From Rhizoclosmatium globosum (lineage: Eukaryota > Chytridiomycota > Chytridiomycetes > Chytridiales > Chytriomycetaceae): a DNA stretch of 64,000 nucleotides. Below, piece by piece: positions 10,565-23,537 of the stretch (within the stretch, counting starts at the first letter, position 1; every line of letters begins with the position of its first letter). The stretch lies in NCBI GenBank assembly GCA_002104985.1, contig MCGO01000094.1:93560-157559 (forward strand). Direction: 5' to 3'. Below the pieces are notes generated by a model, which was not told the DNA's origin, did not search any database, and worked only from the letters and a program-made list of their open reading frames with translations. A program made the position numbers and the translations under genes.

Positions 10565-12200
10565 TCATCCTGTCACCACCACCACCACCACGTCTCCGTG
10601 AACTTCATCCATATGTCTCCCAAGCCCCTCTCTATCCCCAAAAACCTCTCCACAAACTGCACAAGTCCCTCCAAAATCAATCGGCTTCACATCCCGCAAC
10701 CGCACAGAAATCCCATGGCCCAACAAATGCCCTCTCACTCTTCAGCCGTCGCGAACATACGTACACATTCGGTGCACTTGTACGGCTTTTCTCTGTGAAT
10801 GCGTTCATGGTTCTTGAGGTGTGCGGGCTGGGTGAAGCGGGAAGGGCAGAAGGGCATGGGTACGGTCCGTTCGCCTGTGTGTGTGCGTTCGTGTTTGACG
10901 AGGGTTGAAGATTGGGTGAATGTTTGGGGGCAGAAGCGGCAGATGTATGGTTTATCGCCAGAGTGGATTCGCATGCTGGTTGTGAAAGAAATGAGGAGAT
11001 GGTCGCAGAGAAGTTGGGAATACGTACTGTGTTTTAGGTTGTCGGAACGCGTGAATACTTTGTCGCATTGTGGGCAGGTGAGGGATTGAGATGATGGTTT
11101 TGAACGCGTTGATGAGGAACGAGTTGCGACGCGATTTCGTGGGGTTGAGGAAGACGACGACGCGTTGGAGTTTGGGCCTGATGTTCAGTTGTATCCATTT
11201 GAAGGGGTGGGTCGATTTGAAGATTTGGTTGGGACTGGGTACGGCCTGTTCCTGGGGGTATCCAAAAGATGCTTGATGCATTTGTAGAGGCGACGGCTGA
11301 TAAGTAGATGAAGATGAGGACGTAGGTTGAAGTCGATAATCTCCGGAGGAAGAAGACACGGACAGAGCTGGAGAAAATGTATACCCTTCAGGCAACTGCA
11401 TATCAGGGCCAGTAAAGTTATCTGTATTATGAGCTTGGTTAAGAAGGTTGTACAATGTCGGGGATGATGTATTCCGCGGAGGTTGTTGGAATGGCGGTTG
11501 GCGCCAAGGAATACTGGGAGACATGCCCCCGAACTACTCTGATCTTGAAGTCCTGGAAGCATGGCAAAAGAAGCGCTTCCTGCAAGTGTCATTTCGGAGT
11601 AGTGCGGCAATCTCGGCTGCTCGTTAGCAACCCGGACGAAACAGTAATTGATGGCGGCAGCCCCCATAGCGTGATTCAGCCTCAGCTTCATTAATTAAAA
11701 GTGATGAAATAGATGGAAGCTGTGATTGTCTTTGTGAGATCCCGTGATTTTCTCTTTGGCAGTGCTCCCAAAGCATCTATGCAGATTGTCAAAGTCGGAT
11801 TACTACTATAACCTAAGCCAAAACAAAGGATCTTACTGATCTTTCGGTGAAAGTTTCTTCACACTGGAGACAGTTGAAGCTCGTAGAATAATTAGTACTG
11901 CCTTCTGTACCTTGATGCCCATGCGAAAAATGAATATTCGATGGTACAAAGGCCGAAGAACTGCCTTGGCTCTCCGCCGAGTATCCAATCAGCTTCTCTT
12001 GATTATTTCCCAAAGTTTCCGCTCCAGCTCCAAGGGCACTTGTGTCAGGCGCGACTGACAGTGAAGACACTAAGTGTCCATCGAGGCAGTCTTATCCCGA
12101 TAGTCCCAAGCACTTTCCGCAGAAAGTAGGCCCTGCGAAGACTTGAGGAAGACGCGTCATATGGCTTCAGACGACGGCTTGATCGTCTTGGAGGAGACAT
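10565..12200 (-). pseudogene. broken duplicate of C2H2 zinc-finger transcription factor
   Basis: Recognisable by comparison with the intact copy at 12635-14130. Shared landmarks: start MSPPRRSSRRLKPY (12200), WDYRDKTAS, the split N-terminal finger FNCLQC, QLPSISSLL, finger 1 CPQCDKVFTRSDNLKTH with an intron at the same place, finger 2 CRFCPQTFTQSSTLVKHERTH, finger 3, and the start of finger 4 (CTECVRMF). These lie in changing frames, with at least six shifts and in-frame stops between them. Within finger 3 (10851-10868) a +1 and a -1 shift cancel, turning PYPCP into TVPMP and removing the first zinc Cys. Beyond the stop at 10735 another frame continues finger 4 and adds a fifth C2H2 finger (C-x2-C-x12-H-x4-H, about 10598-10665). 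Decay after duplication is likely, but some breaks may be base-call errors like those elsewhere in the window. Confidence 0.8.
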
Positions 12201-12634
12201 TTTTTATGCCCGGTTGAGCGAGGAAAGTCCTTTGCTTTTCAGATTTTTTGGGTGTGCCTCAAACGACGATCCCACTCGTTTGTGATCTTGTAGTGTTTTT
12301 AGTGGATGGAGCTGGGTCTTTGGCCATTGATGCCGATGTGGAGTCTTGTGTTGTGCGAATAGTGCCAAAGCTTTAAACAATGCCCCTCCGCCTTTCTAGA
12401 ACAAAGGAGTAAGGGAACTTTAAGAATATAACATTGTTTTCCTGAAAAAGCTGAGTTATATGATGATCTTATCCTTCATACTGGTGCGTCGCCAGACAAT
12501 TTTAATCAGAATCTTTACTGCTTTCCCCATCCAACATAAAGAGACACTCTGTTTACGATTATGCCTATATTTCACAAGTTCTCTTCCATAATTTAGAAGC
12601 TTCAACAGTATCGTCTGGCATCAAAAAACTCCTG
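12201..12634. other. intergenic between the zinc-finger copies
   Basis: This is the upstream flank of the broken copy and the 3' flank of the intact one. No additional gene or repeat is supported. Confidence 0.5.
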
Positions 12635-14130
12635 TCACTCAGACTCTGCAGAATCATCGCCATACACTCCAGCCTCTATCCGAAAATTCACAGGCCTAAT
12701 TTCATCCACCGAAATACTAATTCCATGTCCCAACAAATGCGCCTTAAGTTCAACAGGATTCACAAACATCCGTACACACTCGCTACACTTGAACGGCTTC
12801 TCTTTATGTGTCTTGACGTGGTTTTTCAAGTGTGCTGGTTGTGTGAAACGGGCAGGACAAGCTGGACACGCGTATGGTCTTTCGCCTGTGTGTGTGCGTT
12901 CGTGTTTCACGAGGGTCGAGGATTGGGAGAATGTTTGGGGGCAGAAGCGGCAGATGTATGGTTTATCGCCGGAGTGGATTCGCATGCTGTTGTTGATTTG
13001 TGCATGATTAGGATGTTTAATGCTGGCAGAAGATAAATGAAACTTACTGTGTTTTCAAATTGTCAGAACGCGTGAATTTCTTTTGACATATTGGACAAAT
13101 CAACGTGGCTGCAGATCGACCCGAAGAGGATCGCTCTGGGGATGCTCGCTTTCTGAGTAGTGTTGATGCGGCTGATGAAGGAGTTGACGACAATCTGGAT
13201 TCATCACTTGGATAACTAGAAAGTCCATCTTCTGACGCATTGGATGATATCTCTTGATTGTTTTGGAAACGCGAGTTTTGTACATTGATTTTACTCCTTG
13301 ATGAACCTGGCAACGTTGTTTGTGAAGGATATGTGGACTCAGTAGAACTATCAATGGACCTTTTGAAATCTTTTAAAGGTCGTGATAGCGTTGCAGACTG
13401 ACTAAAAGCATTTTCAAGATGGCTAGGTGGGGTAATTCGCTCGAATTGACGATGGAATGTGTTCGATTCAGAGGCAAGTGGAGATATTGGCATAGTTCTA
13501 CTTTGAATTGGGGATTGCTTGGCCGAGTTTGCCCCAAGCAAAGGAATATCAGAAAAGCGAGGGAGTGTAATGGAACCCAGCGGGCAATCAACCGGCGAGG
13601 ACAAAGTTATGCCAGGTAAGTGTCGACTCTCACCCAAATTCTGATTTTCAATAAGCAGTAATGACGAAATCGATGGCAATTGCGGTTTTGTGGGTTCATT
13701 GGATGGTAGCATCCCATGCTCGGGATTTCCTTCAAAATGAGCCAACAAGTCCTATCGTCTCAAGTTAGATGGAACGCTCGGAATATTTAAAGTTATTTAC
13801 AGATTTGCTTTGAAAGATTTGGCCACACTTGAGACAATCAAAGTATGAGTTATCTGTTTCTGTCCATTGTGGTTGTGAAAATTGGTGTGGGGACTTCTCG
13901 TGGTGCTCATCTTCAACCATCATATGTTGGTCACCGTCATCATTTCGCTGACTGTAATGTTGTTGAGTTTCTGACGCGACTGTGTGAGTGGAACCAAGAG
14001 ATTCCGATGAAGCTGTTATATCTCGATATTCCCAATTTCCCGGCAGTAAATGAGAGGCTTGAGCCGAAGGAGACGAAGTGTATGGTTTTGGCCGTCTCAC
14101 AGATCGTCGCTGTTGTAACTGTTGTGACAT
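12635..14130 (-). CDS. C2H2 zinc-finger transcription factor
   Basis: Three exons: 13801-14130, 13048-13751 and 12635-12986, giving 461 residues. An N-terminal C2H2-like finger (CLKCGQIF...LLAHF) is split by intron 1. A long Ser/Pro-rich, presumably disordered region follows. The C-terminus has four tandem C2H2 fingers: CPICQKKFTRSDNLKTH (completed across intron 2), CRFCPQTFSQSSTLVKH, CPACPARFTQPAHLKNH and CSECVRMFVNPVELKAH, joined by TGEKP-like linkers (SGDKPY, TGERPY, KEKPF). This is a nuclear sequence-specific DNA-binding protein; targets are unknown. I start it at the Met at 14130 because the broken copy starts at the equivalent place; an upstream in-frame Met at 14223 is possible. It is head-to-head with the HECT gene, 243 bp apart. 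Confidence 0.88.
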
Positions 14131-14373
14131 GTTCAGTTCAGAGGTGCCGGTCCTTTGCTTTAACAATATTTTTGGTGTGGAAGAACGAACAATACGTGTA
14201 TGCCAGTCTCGATTCTCGAACAAAGGAGTTGAGAAAGAGATTTTATTCTATTACGTTGATTGGAGCAATGTATTTCCGACCTATTCTTGTGTTAATGTGT
14301 ACATGAGCGTTCTCTCTGTATTAAGTTGCAAATCTTTGACGGCAAATCCAAGACGCCCCCGCCAATCAACCCA

Positions 14374-17300
14374 ATGCAGATTGCCGGCTCCACCACACAG
14401 CCCCGACCTTCAGCAATCTCGCATCCGAAGACAGAGATGCCTACGAAGTTCTTGTGCGAAAGTAAGCTCCGAACCGATGCTGTCACAAGGAACTGACCCA
14501 CTTTCCCAACAGACTCTTTCACCAACTCACAATCGGCTGTTCCTCAAATCCAAAATGCCCAACAAAACACTGCGCTTCAAATGGATCCAGACGCCTTCCC
14601 GCCCAGGCCGCCGCAATCGCCGCAGTTCAATTGGCTTCACAAAACGCCAAACTATGCCCAAACATTGATTGGATATCAAACTTGGACTGGAGAAATCCAA
14701 ATCCGTTCTTGGACTCACTTATTTCTGCACAGAGAAGCAGAGATAATCTGAACCACCAAAAGAAGTTGATTCGTGCAAATACGGCGTCACATCCCGTCCT
14801 TGATACTATTCCCGCGTCAGGACAAAATAGTTTGGAAAACAGCGAAAATAAGGGCCATCCTGGTGACGATGCTGGGGAAACTTTAAATCAAACTGATGTG
14901 AATGGTCAAGAACGGGTTAATCTAAAATCGTCCGATGATGCTCAATCTGCGTCCTTAATTGGTATTCGCGCTGCCAAATCATTGATGGATCTTCCCAACC
15001 TGTTTTCTGCGACTATTGGATTGCCAATCTTCCAAGGGACTCCTCCAACATCCTCGTCCAGCTCAAGTGGAATTCCTACACCCCTTTCGCGCTCTCCACA
15101 GCATTCAGCATCCGCAGCGACGCACAATTCAAAACTTCGGAGTTTACAAGATCGGCCACTTTCCACAAATTCTTCAACTTCGTCTCTGTTTGAAGAATTA
15201 GATACCCAAGTCATTTCAACTTATTTAGATTTATCGATTCTACAATCGGCTATCCCCCAGATTCGTACTCACGCAGATATTGTGGCCAAAGAGGGTACAA
15301 TAGATACCAATCAAGAGACACATGATTCTGTGGCCCACAAGAGTGCTTACTTCGGTGAGACGATTGATAAGAGCGTGTTGCCGCTACTTAAAACATTGCG
15401 AACGGTATTTTCGAGTCCTGAAGCTCTGAATCGCAGCTTTTTGGTAATGAACCCAATTCAACTCAAATTGCTTTCTTAAACTATTAAAACAGCCGCCAAA
15501 CTTTAATACGTCGTCAGAATTACTCGGTCTCGATGTTGCATCGTTGGAGGAATCATTCAAACTTATTTTCGAATTGGAACCCAAGGAGCGTGTGCAGCAT
15601 ACCTTGCTGAGCTCATTTGAAGTTCTCGCGTCTTCCATCCATATGAATATTCGTGGATATCAAATAGGTTCGCCTAAGCTTCTTCGTGTATTTATGATTC
15701 TTCTGGAGGTACAATCTTGGTCGTTTTCGTTGACATTCACTAACAGCTTACTCAGAATCCATTCTTATCTGATCCAGAGTCTAACGGAAGAATTTTACCA
15801 AAAACTTGCCACATCCTTGGAGCTCTCAAAGCAAAGTCTCGCTATATCATCACTACCTGGCTCTCAAAATACAGCTCGTCCCACTTTCTTCGCCTCATGG
15901 AACCATTCACAAACTATTTGAGTACACACTTCTACCCCCTTCAGCGACCTGATGAAAACGTCATCGCGTGTGTGAAGACGCTCTCGCTCTTCTACCGTGC
16001 CAACATTCTGTCCGAACCGTCCCCAACTGTCCCTCTTACATCATTCTACAACCATACAATCGCTTCAAAACTAAACTTCAAAGATGAGTACAAAATCTGG
16101 AAAGACTCTCTCACACCACCCCCACCTCCCACCGAAAAGTCAACCACAAAACCACCACCCTTCAGCTACTTCTCGTACCCCTTCCTCTTCGACCCTGTCT
16201 CAAAAACTCGCGTCCTTCATATCGATGCCATGTCGCAAATGTCTCTGGAATACGAAGAAGCTGTCGTCCATCAAGCAATCGTGATTCACGCACAGCGGTT
16301 CCTGCAAAGCGACTCTACAGTCGTACAGACTCTTCAAAAGGGACTGCGCAAGGAAACGAATCCGTACCTTGTGCTTTCTGTGCGTCGGTCGCATCTTGTG
16401 CAAGATGTTTTGGATCAGTTGCATCAATGTACAGACCGAGATCTTAAGAAACCTGTGAAGGTGGTGTTTGTTGGTGGTGGAGAGGAGGGACTGGATGCGG
16501 GAGGTGTTCAGAAAGAGTTTTTCCAAGTTCTTGTTGATTTGTTGTTGGATCCTGCTGTAGGTATGTTTTCGTATGATGCGGAGACGCGGTATACTTGGTT
16601 CAAGGGAGAGAGTTTGGAACCAGAGCGACAGTTTGAGCTTGTTGGGATGATTGTGGGGCTTGCGCTTTATAATGGTGTGATTCTGGGGATTAACTTTGCT
16701 CCAATTGTGTACAAGAAGCTTGTTGGGGAGCAGGTTGGACTTGAGGATGTGAAGATTGCGTTTCCGGGTCTTGGAAAAGGTCTGGAGATGTTGTTGGATT
16801 GGAAAGAGGAAGATGGGGACGTTGAAGACGTGTTTTGTAGAAGCTTCGATATCGAGTACGAAGTGTGGGGGAAGGTGAGGACGATTCCTCTTGTGCATGG
16901 TGGCTCAGATATCCCTGTCACCAATGCCAATCGAAAAGGTGAGTGGTCTCACTTTTCATCATATTTCTTATGCAAATTCTATGCAGAATATGTCGATCTT
17001 TATATCAATCACTACGTAAATGAGAGTGTCAAGCGGCAGTTTGGTGCTTTCCGACGAGGGTTCCATCGAGTATGTGGTGGTCCAGCGTTGAAGATGTGTC
17101 GAGCAGAAGAACTTGAAATGATGATTTGTGGAACCAACGAGCTTGATTTCAAAGACTTGGAAGCGGGCGCTAAGTATGACGACGGTTACGATGCGAATCA
17201 TGAAGTTATCAAGTGAGTTTGTTTTGTATGCCATACTTTGAGCCATCTGATACCTCCTCGCAGAAACTTCTGGTCTGTTGCACATAGTATGAGCCATGAA

Positions 17301-17576
17301 CACAAGAAAGAGCTCCTCATGTTTGTGACTGCGTCAGATCGAGTACCTTTAAAGGGCCTCGGTAATCTTGTGTTTGTGATTCAAAGGAATGGACCAGATA
17401 CGGAAAGGTAATTTTTAATGCTGGATGTGTGGGAAACTCAGACAGACTTTTATAGGCTACCAACTGCATTGACGTGTTTTGGCCGCTTATTGCTGCCAGA
17501 GTATTCAACAAAAGAGAAATTAGAAAACAGACTTATTACAGCAATCGAAAACGCGAAGGGTTTTGGGCTTGTTTAG
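14374..17576 (+). CDS. AZUL-HECT E3 ubiquitin ligase, UBE3A type (probable one-base break near start)
   Basis: Seven exons: 14374-14461, 14513-15443, 15493-15708, 15756-16938, 16987-17212, 17264-17407, 17456-17576. The N-terminal AZUL zinc domain is clear: LFHQLTIGC, then Cys at x4 and x4 spacing (SSNPKC, PTKHC) and the closing NAKLC. A Ser-rich linker leads to a helical middle region and a C-terminal HECT domain with GLDAGGVQKEFFQ and the catalytic loop LPTALTCFGRLLLPEY; the active Cys is present, though the residue two before it is Leu where His is usual. The protein ends KGFGLV, the length and end typical of UBE3A. It would transfer ubiquitin from an E2 to substrate lysines. From the Met at 14374 the frame meets AZUL only if one base is added near 14407, and exon total 2909 is one short of a multiple of three. 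Confidence 0.9.
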
Positions 17577-17812
17577 ATTATACCTTGGGTTTTTAATGAT
17601 GATGGCGCGTCTTCTCTTCTGTTCGTTTCTTTTTTCTTTGACCTTAATTAAAGTGCATATCCGATATGTGAAGGAAAGAATCGGTAGGCATAGTTCTGGA
17701 AGGATTTTCACAATCTTTGTTCGGATTGGACGAACTCTCAACGCGCCCTTTGAGTCCAAACGAGAACCATTGTCCTTCTCTGCTTCAAAAGATACGCGCT
17801 TTGTCTTTCAAA

Positions 17813-19351
17813 ATGAACCATATTCTTCGAGATGGGTTTGTCAACCCACAAGTCAACACAGCAAATGAAGAGCTGGCTGAGTTGATGGAGGGCTTTCTTT
17901 CACCTGCGAAACTTGTTCGTGCCACCTTTTAAACTGAGCTCTGAATCAGGCTATATTAACGCTTCCATCTTATATCTTAGAAACAAATATCTGGGTGTGA
18001 GGACCTCAGTCACGTAACCAGTTTGGTGTTGAAAGTGGACACAAGGTTGACTTCGATATCATCAATAGGTACGTTGATTTATAATCACCTGCCACTATTA
18101 CTGAGGCTAACGCTTCGTTGTTAGGAAAGTCGCTTCCATCGCTTCAGCAGTTAAAGCTTAACAACAGTTTCATTCCATCAATAAGGTCTCGCTCCTTCCA
18201 TTAAGCCATTAACAACAACATATCTGACATCAAAACAGAGATCTCGGATCCGGCTATCATAACCTCACGATTCTTTGGATGGCACGATGTTCGCTGGATG
18301 ATGTCGACAGTATATCCTCATTGACGCAACTCCAGGAACTCTATCTCGCAAACAATAAAATACAAGACATCAGTTCGATCGGGATGTTGGAGTTTCTAGA
18401 GATTCTGGATCTGGAAGGAAACTGTGTTGATGATGTTGAACAGGTGGAGCAGTTGGCTCTCTGTGGCGCGCTTGTGGAGCTGACTTTACAAGGGAATCCG
18501 ATTGCAAGAGGAGGATTGTGAATGACGAGTTATCAGACACGGAAGAGGAAACAATTCGAGAATATCGCACTATGGTTGGGGAAGCCATTCCGACGTTACG
18601 CATCTTGGATGATGAGGAACTTGCAAGGAATGGTAAGCACGGCACATTATTAATGAATGTTTGCTGAGTCCAATTAGGGGAATCTGAAGCCTCGCCGGTG
18701 TCATATACCTCCAAATTACAGCAACCAAAACGACCCGTCACATCGTTTGGGAGGCTATCAAACATTGCTTTCGGTGCGAAAGAAGAGGAAGAGGAAGATT
18801 TTAGCAGCAGCCTTACTATGGGTGAGTTGTGTCAACGAATGAAATGTTTTAACATCATTTCAAGGTGATGGCGATACGATGGCAGGAAATCCGGTTCTAT
18901 TTCTCCGCTCCAGACGGCATAAACGATCTGAAAGCGCAAATCACGACACGGGAAGTCTTTCGAAACTGTTTGCAGAGCTTCGGACAAGTGTGACACAACT
19001 GCCTCCAGCGTATTCCACCATCAAACAAACATCTGAACTTGTCTCGATAACGAAACTTACAAACACGAAGGATTTATCGGTCGATGACGCGAACCGGCCG
19101 TTAGAACCTACTGTGAAAATCAGGTCTCATCATGGACGACGTATTAATTTAAAACCACGGCCGACATAACAGTTGAATCAATCAGGCAGGTGGAAATGGG
19201 ACAGGAAAATAAGTCCTGTCCTCCATTAATAATGAAGCCAACGGGACCACCGCCGCCTATATTCAGGCGAAGGCGAGAATTTGTACGAAATCTTAAGCCG
19301 TTAGAAATTGGGACAGGAAATGCGTTGAGCGCATCCGTTGATAATCAGTAA
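17813..19351 (+). CDS. LRRC56: LRRC56/ODA8, outer-dynein-arm transport factor (two one-base breaks)
   Basis: Six exons: 17813-17914, 17981-18068, 18125-18185, 18239-18632, 18678-18821, 18865-19351. After GFLSPAKL comes the family's leucine-rich block: SLVLKVDTRLTSISSIG, LPSLQQLKLNNSFIPSI, NLTILWMARCSLDDVDSI, LQELYLANNKIQDIS, LEILDLEGNCVDDVEQV, LVELTLQGNPI. The conserved SLTMGDGDTMAGNPVLFLR box follows. In Chlamydomonas and animals LRRC56 works with intraflagellar transport to load outer dynein arms, so it implies a motile flagellum. Two frame breaks each lack one A: near 18505 (GCAAG) and in the A-run at 19151-19154; exon total 1276 is two short of a multiple of three. After repair the tail runs to 19351 with a Pro-rich PTGPPPPIFRRRR segment, about 425 residues. 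Confidence 0.88.
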
Positions 19352-19422
19352 CCAATAAACTTACAGTAACAACACACCATTAAATATACTACAAACCACT
19401 CCAATTAAAAAACACGCTTCGT

Positions 19423-19435
19423 TTCCCGAACCTTC
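19423..19435. promoter_or_regulatory. canonical heat-shock element
   Basis: TTCCCGAACCTTC fits TTCnnGAAnnTTC exactly, three alternating units, about 160 bp before the start codon at 19594. An extra in-phase TTC lies five bases upstream (19418). It is the natural binding site of trimeric Hsf1. Confidence 0.6.
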
Positions 19436-19514
19436 CGTTTGAATCTCTTCACTGACTCCTGAGTTGAGTCATATTTTCGCTAGTGAGTAACAGTGACACA
19501 TTTTGAGCGAACCC

Positions 19515-19524
19515 AATAAATAAG
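19515..19524 (+). promoter_or_regulatory. TATA-like box
   Basis: AATAAATAAG lies 70-80 bp before the start codon at 19594 and downstream of the heat-shock element, a usual arrangement for an inducible promoter. Confidence 0.4.
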
Positions 19525-19593
19525 AGCCACCATCCCCAGTATTCTTCTCCATCAAACACCTGAATCAAAAAGACAAACAAACAAACGAATATC

Positions 19594-19958
19594 ATGAGCA
19601 CTGTCCAAGACAACTACCATCCAGCCGTCGCCCGCGACCAAATCAACCAAACACACAACGTCGAAGCGTTCGGTTCCGTGCCAACAGTCGCTCCACACCG
19701 CGGTCCAATCCAAGAAGACATGTATCCAGCTGGAATCCGCGCCATTGAGAACCGTGGAACCGCGACTCAAGTTCAAGAACTGCATAGTATGGAGAAGGGG
19801 CGACCTGTTGTGGATAATATGCATCCTGGTGTTGCGAGGGATCAAATGAATCATACACACAGCGTTGAGGCTTGGGAAGTGTGCCTATGTTAGCTCCAGC
19901 CCAGGAGGCGGTGCAGACGGATTTGTATCCTAGTGCTGCTAGGGGCGACAAGTATTAG
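19594..19958 (+). CDS. small two-repeat hydrophilic protein (one-base break)
   Basis: Intronless, about 121 residues after repair. It consists of two diverged copies of one unit: YHPAVARDQINQTHNVEAFGSVP...DMYPAGIRA and MHPGVARDQMNHTHSVEAWGSVP...DLYPSAARGDKY. The second copy continues only if one G is added to the GGG at 19874-19876; without it the frame stops at 19893. The protein is hydrophilic with no signal peptide or membrane segment. I do not recognise the family. The heat-shock element and TATA-like box upstream suggest stress induction, by inference only. Confidence 0.7.
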
Positions 19959-20237
19959 TGGAATTGTTCTTGTATAATAAATAGCATACATATACCAAAC
20001 CGTTTGTTCGTTGTTCCTTTGATTGGCACGATTTTGCTGGAATCAGTATTGAAGCCCTTAGGTATCTTCCTTGACGCCATTCCACCTCTCTCTCACATGA
20101 GGTCAGGGAAATCATAAAGACCATTTATGCTGCATATTAAAACATATACAAAACTATTACAATCTTAAAATGAAAGTTTTATTAGAGAAGAACTCTCCTA
20201 CACATATATGCAATGACAACAAACACTTCCAAAACAC

Positions 20238-21647
<1,410 letters not shown>

Positions 21648-22689
21648 GATGATGTTTTGATGTTACTTTTTTGTGAGTTGCTGAAAATGCAGGTTTCCCT
21701 TTTTCGCGACTGACCACGTTTTTATGAAGGGCGATAAGAGAGTCGATAACGGTGACTCAACCGATATCTTCGGATTGACTCATACTACTCTATTTCAAAT
21801 GCGCGATAGTACGTCTTGTTATTTATCCCCAGCACATTGGTGAATGTTGGGTTGAAACAACAAGGATCGGGGGTGTCGGGTCAGTTCTTCCGACCTTGTC
21901 CGAAACTCATGCCAGTGGCACATTTGTTAAAATACACATGGATAGCGAGGTTTATTCGACAAGATCAAACACTTCGGGGATAGTGACGAGTTTTTCCGGG
22001 ATCAGCTGTAGGTGGGAATTGAGTGAGTATCGTGTCATGCAGGTGTCCAAGGGCCCCAAAACCGAGGAAACGGAAGTGCAGTGAAAGCTCCGAGTTGGTC
22101 CGAGATTTCCAGACTCTTAGGACAACTGATTCCAGCTTTCTCCGGCAGCTATCTCCGAATCTGTTCCGCCATTCCGTCGTTCCAATCTGTTCCACCACCT
22201 TCGAAGATCCAACGCAGTTACTTGGTCCATTGAAATCGCGCATTCCTCGCTCAGCTTTCTAGTGCGCTTGTACTTACCTGAAACTCAATGGTAGAGAAAA
22301 ATAGGAACCGTTTGTACAAGCAGGTTTCGTTTTCAAAATCTTCAAAGAGCTGGCGATGGTGAAACCAGGCATGAGCAAATACACGGTAGAGTCTGCGCGC
22401 AATGGACGAAAAGTGTTTGTGTGAGGAGGTCGGGATGGAGAGTCTAATGACCTTTTAGCAAAGTTTGAAAGAATATGCCGGATTGAAGAAGGGATGAATG
22501 CGTGGAAGTTTGGTTGTTTGTGACTTTGCGACTGTCATTGACTCCTTTCAGTCTGATACCTCCATCCACCTTGAGCTACTTAAAACCGTTCCGACCCACA
22601 AGATATTAATTCGTCCACATTCGTAAAGGCCTGGGTGATATTCCAGAATTACTGGATAGTTGCCTCCGTCTTGCAATTCCTTGTCACTC
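21648..22689. other. long intergenic region upstream of GAPDH
   Basis: About 1 kb without a supported gene. It should contain the GAPDH promoter and the 3' flank of the MOB4-like sequence. Short open frames on both strands overlap one another and match nothing I know. Confidence 0.5.
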
Positions 22690-23326
22690 CGCACCGAAAT
22701 CCGCTTTGCGCTTGATATTCACCTCGAAGGAAAGTATTTTGTAGAGTTTAGAAGGGCTGTTGTACTGTCGAGGGTATGGATAATGTAATCGATGGCAGAG
22801 CACTTGTTGGTGACGGCTTAGCAAAGGTACCCCAACCACACAACTAAATCTCACCGGCTGAGGGGTAGCATGAGCAGCACACAGATACTGCCACTCTCCA
22901 GCCTTCATCTCATGACAATCCACTGAAGCCGGATCGCACTCATTCACCAACAGAGCAACCAACTGATTCAACTCCAGCACCGTCTGCCTGTCAACAAGTA
23001 CATGCATCCAGTCTATTAATAGCCGCCCTGACAAACCCTCTAAATCCCTAACAAACCTCAGTTGTTCAAATTGCCAAAGCGCCGAATCAACGCCGTTCGG
23101 AAGCCCAGCAGCCGCGCGGAAATCGGCGGCATCTCGTTTCGCAAGTGCTTGGACGAGTGTTTGGACGGCGAGCGAGTCGCCGCTTTTGGCGAGGCGCGTG
23201 GCCAGTTGCGACGGCGTTTATGCTCTAGCTTCAATCATCGTTGATTACTCGATCTTAGTCACGTACTTCGCTGCTGGTGCCCCGGCGGTTGCGGTGGATG
23301 TGGTGGTGGGTGTTTGGGAGTGTCAT
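22690..23326 (-). pseudogene. MOB4/phocein-like remnant
   Basis: Three joined pieces read as a MOB-family protein closest to MOB4: about 23057-23200 (LAVQTLVQALAKRD, DSALWQFEQLR), 22855-22987 (VLELNQLVALLVNECDP, GEWQYLCAAH) and 22723-22802 (CSAIDYIIHTLDSTTALL, NSTKYFPSR). Splice sites between them are canonical. After PSRVNI the frame reaches a TGA and I cannot find the C-terminal part that holds the zinc-binding His pair (AHAYFHH type). The N-terminal join from the Met at 23326 also fails to keep frame. MOB4 is a subunit of the STRIPAK phosphatase-kinase complex. This copy is either decayed or damaged by base-call errors; which one I cannot decide. Confidence 0.5.
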
Positions 23327-23537
23327 TGGAAGGTGCTTGGTTTGGTTGTTAGAAAGTTATTGCGTTTATTCTGAATTCACTTGTTTTGATAATAAAATAA
23401 TAACGGGAATGAGCCCAGAATGGAGTCTTTGAATCGATGGAATAAGGAGGACCACATCGCCAAAGTCCGAGTTTAGGCGAATCGATGGGGAATGGGAGAA
23501 TCTCTTTGGCATAATTCGTCCTTTATTTGTATATTTG

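Noticed and set aside
16200..16898. 232-residue minus-strand open frame opposite the HECT domain
   Set aside because: The plus strand carries an unmistakable HECT sequence; the antisense frame is basic low-complexity.
23062..23374. Plus-strand open frames over the MOB4-like sequence
   Set aside because: Minus strand shows recognisable MOB-family blocks with splice sites; the plus frames match nothing.
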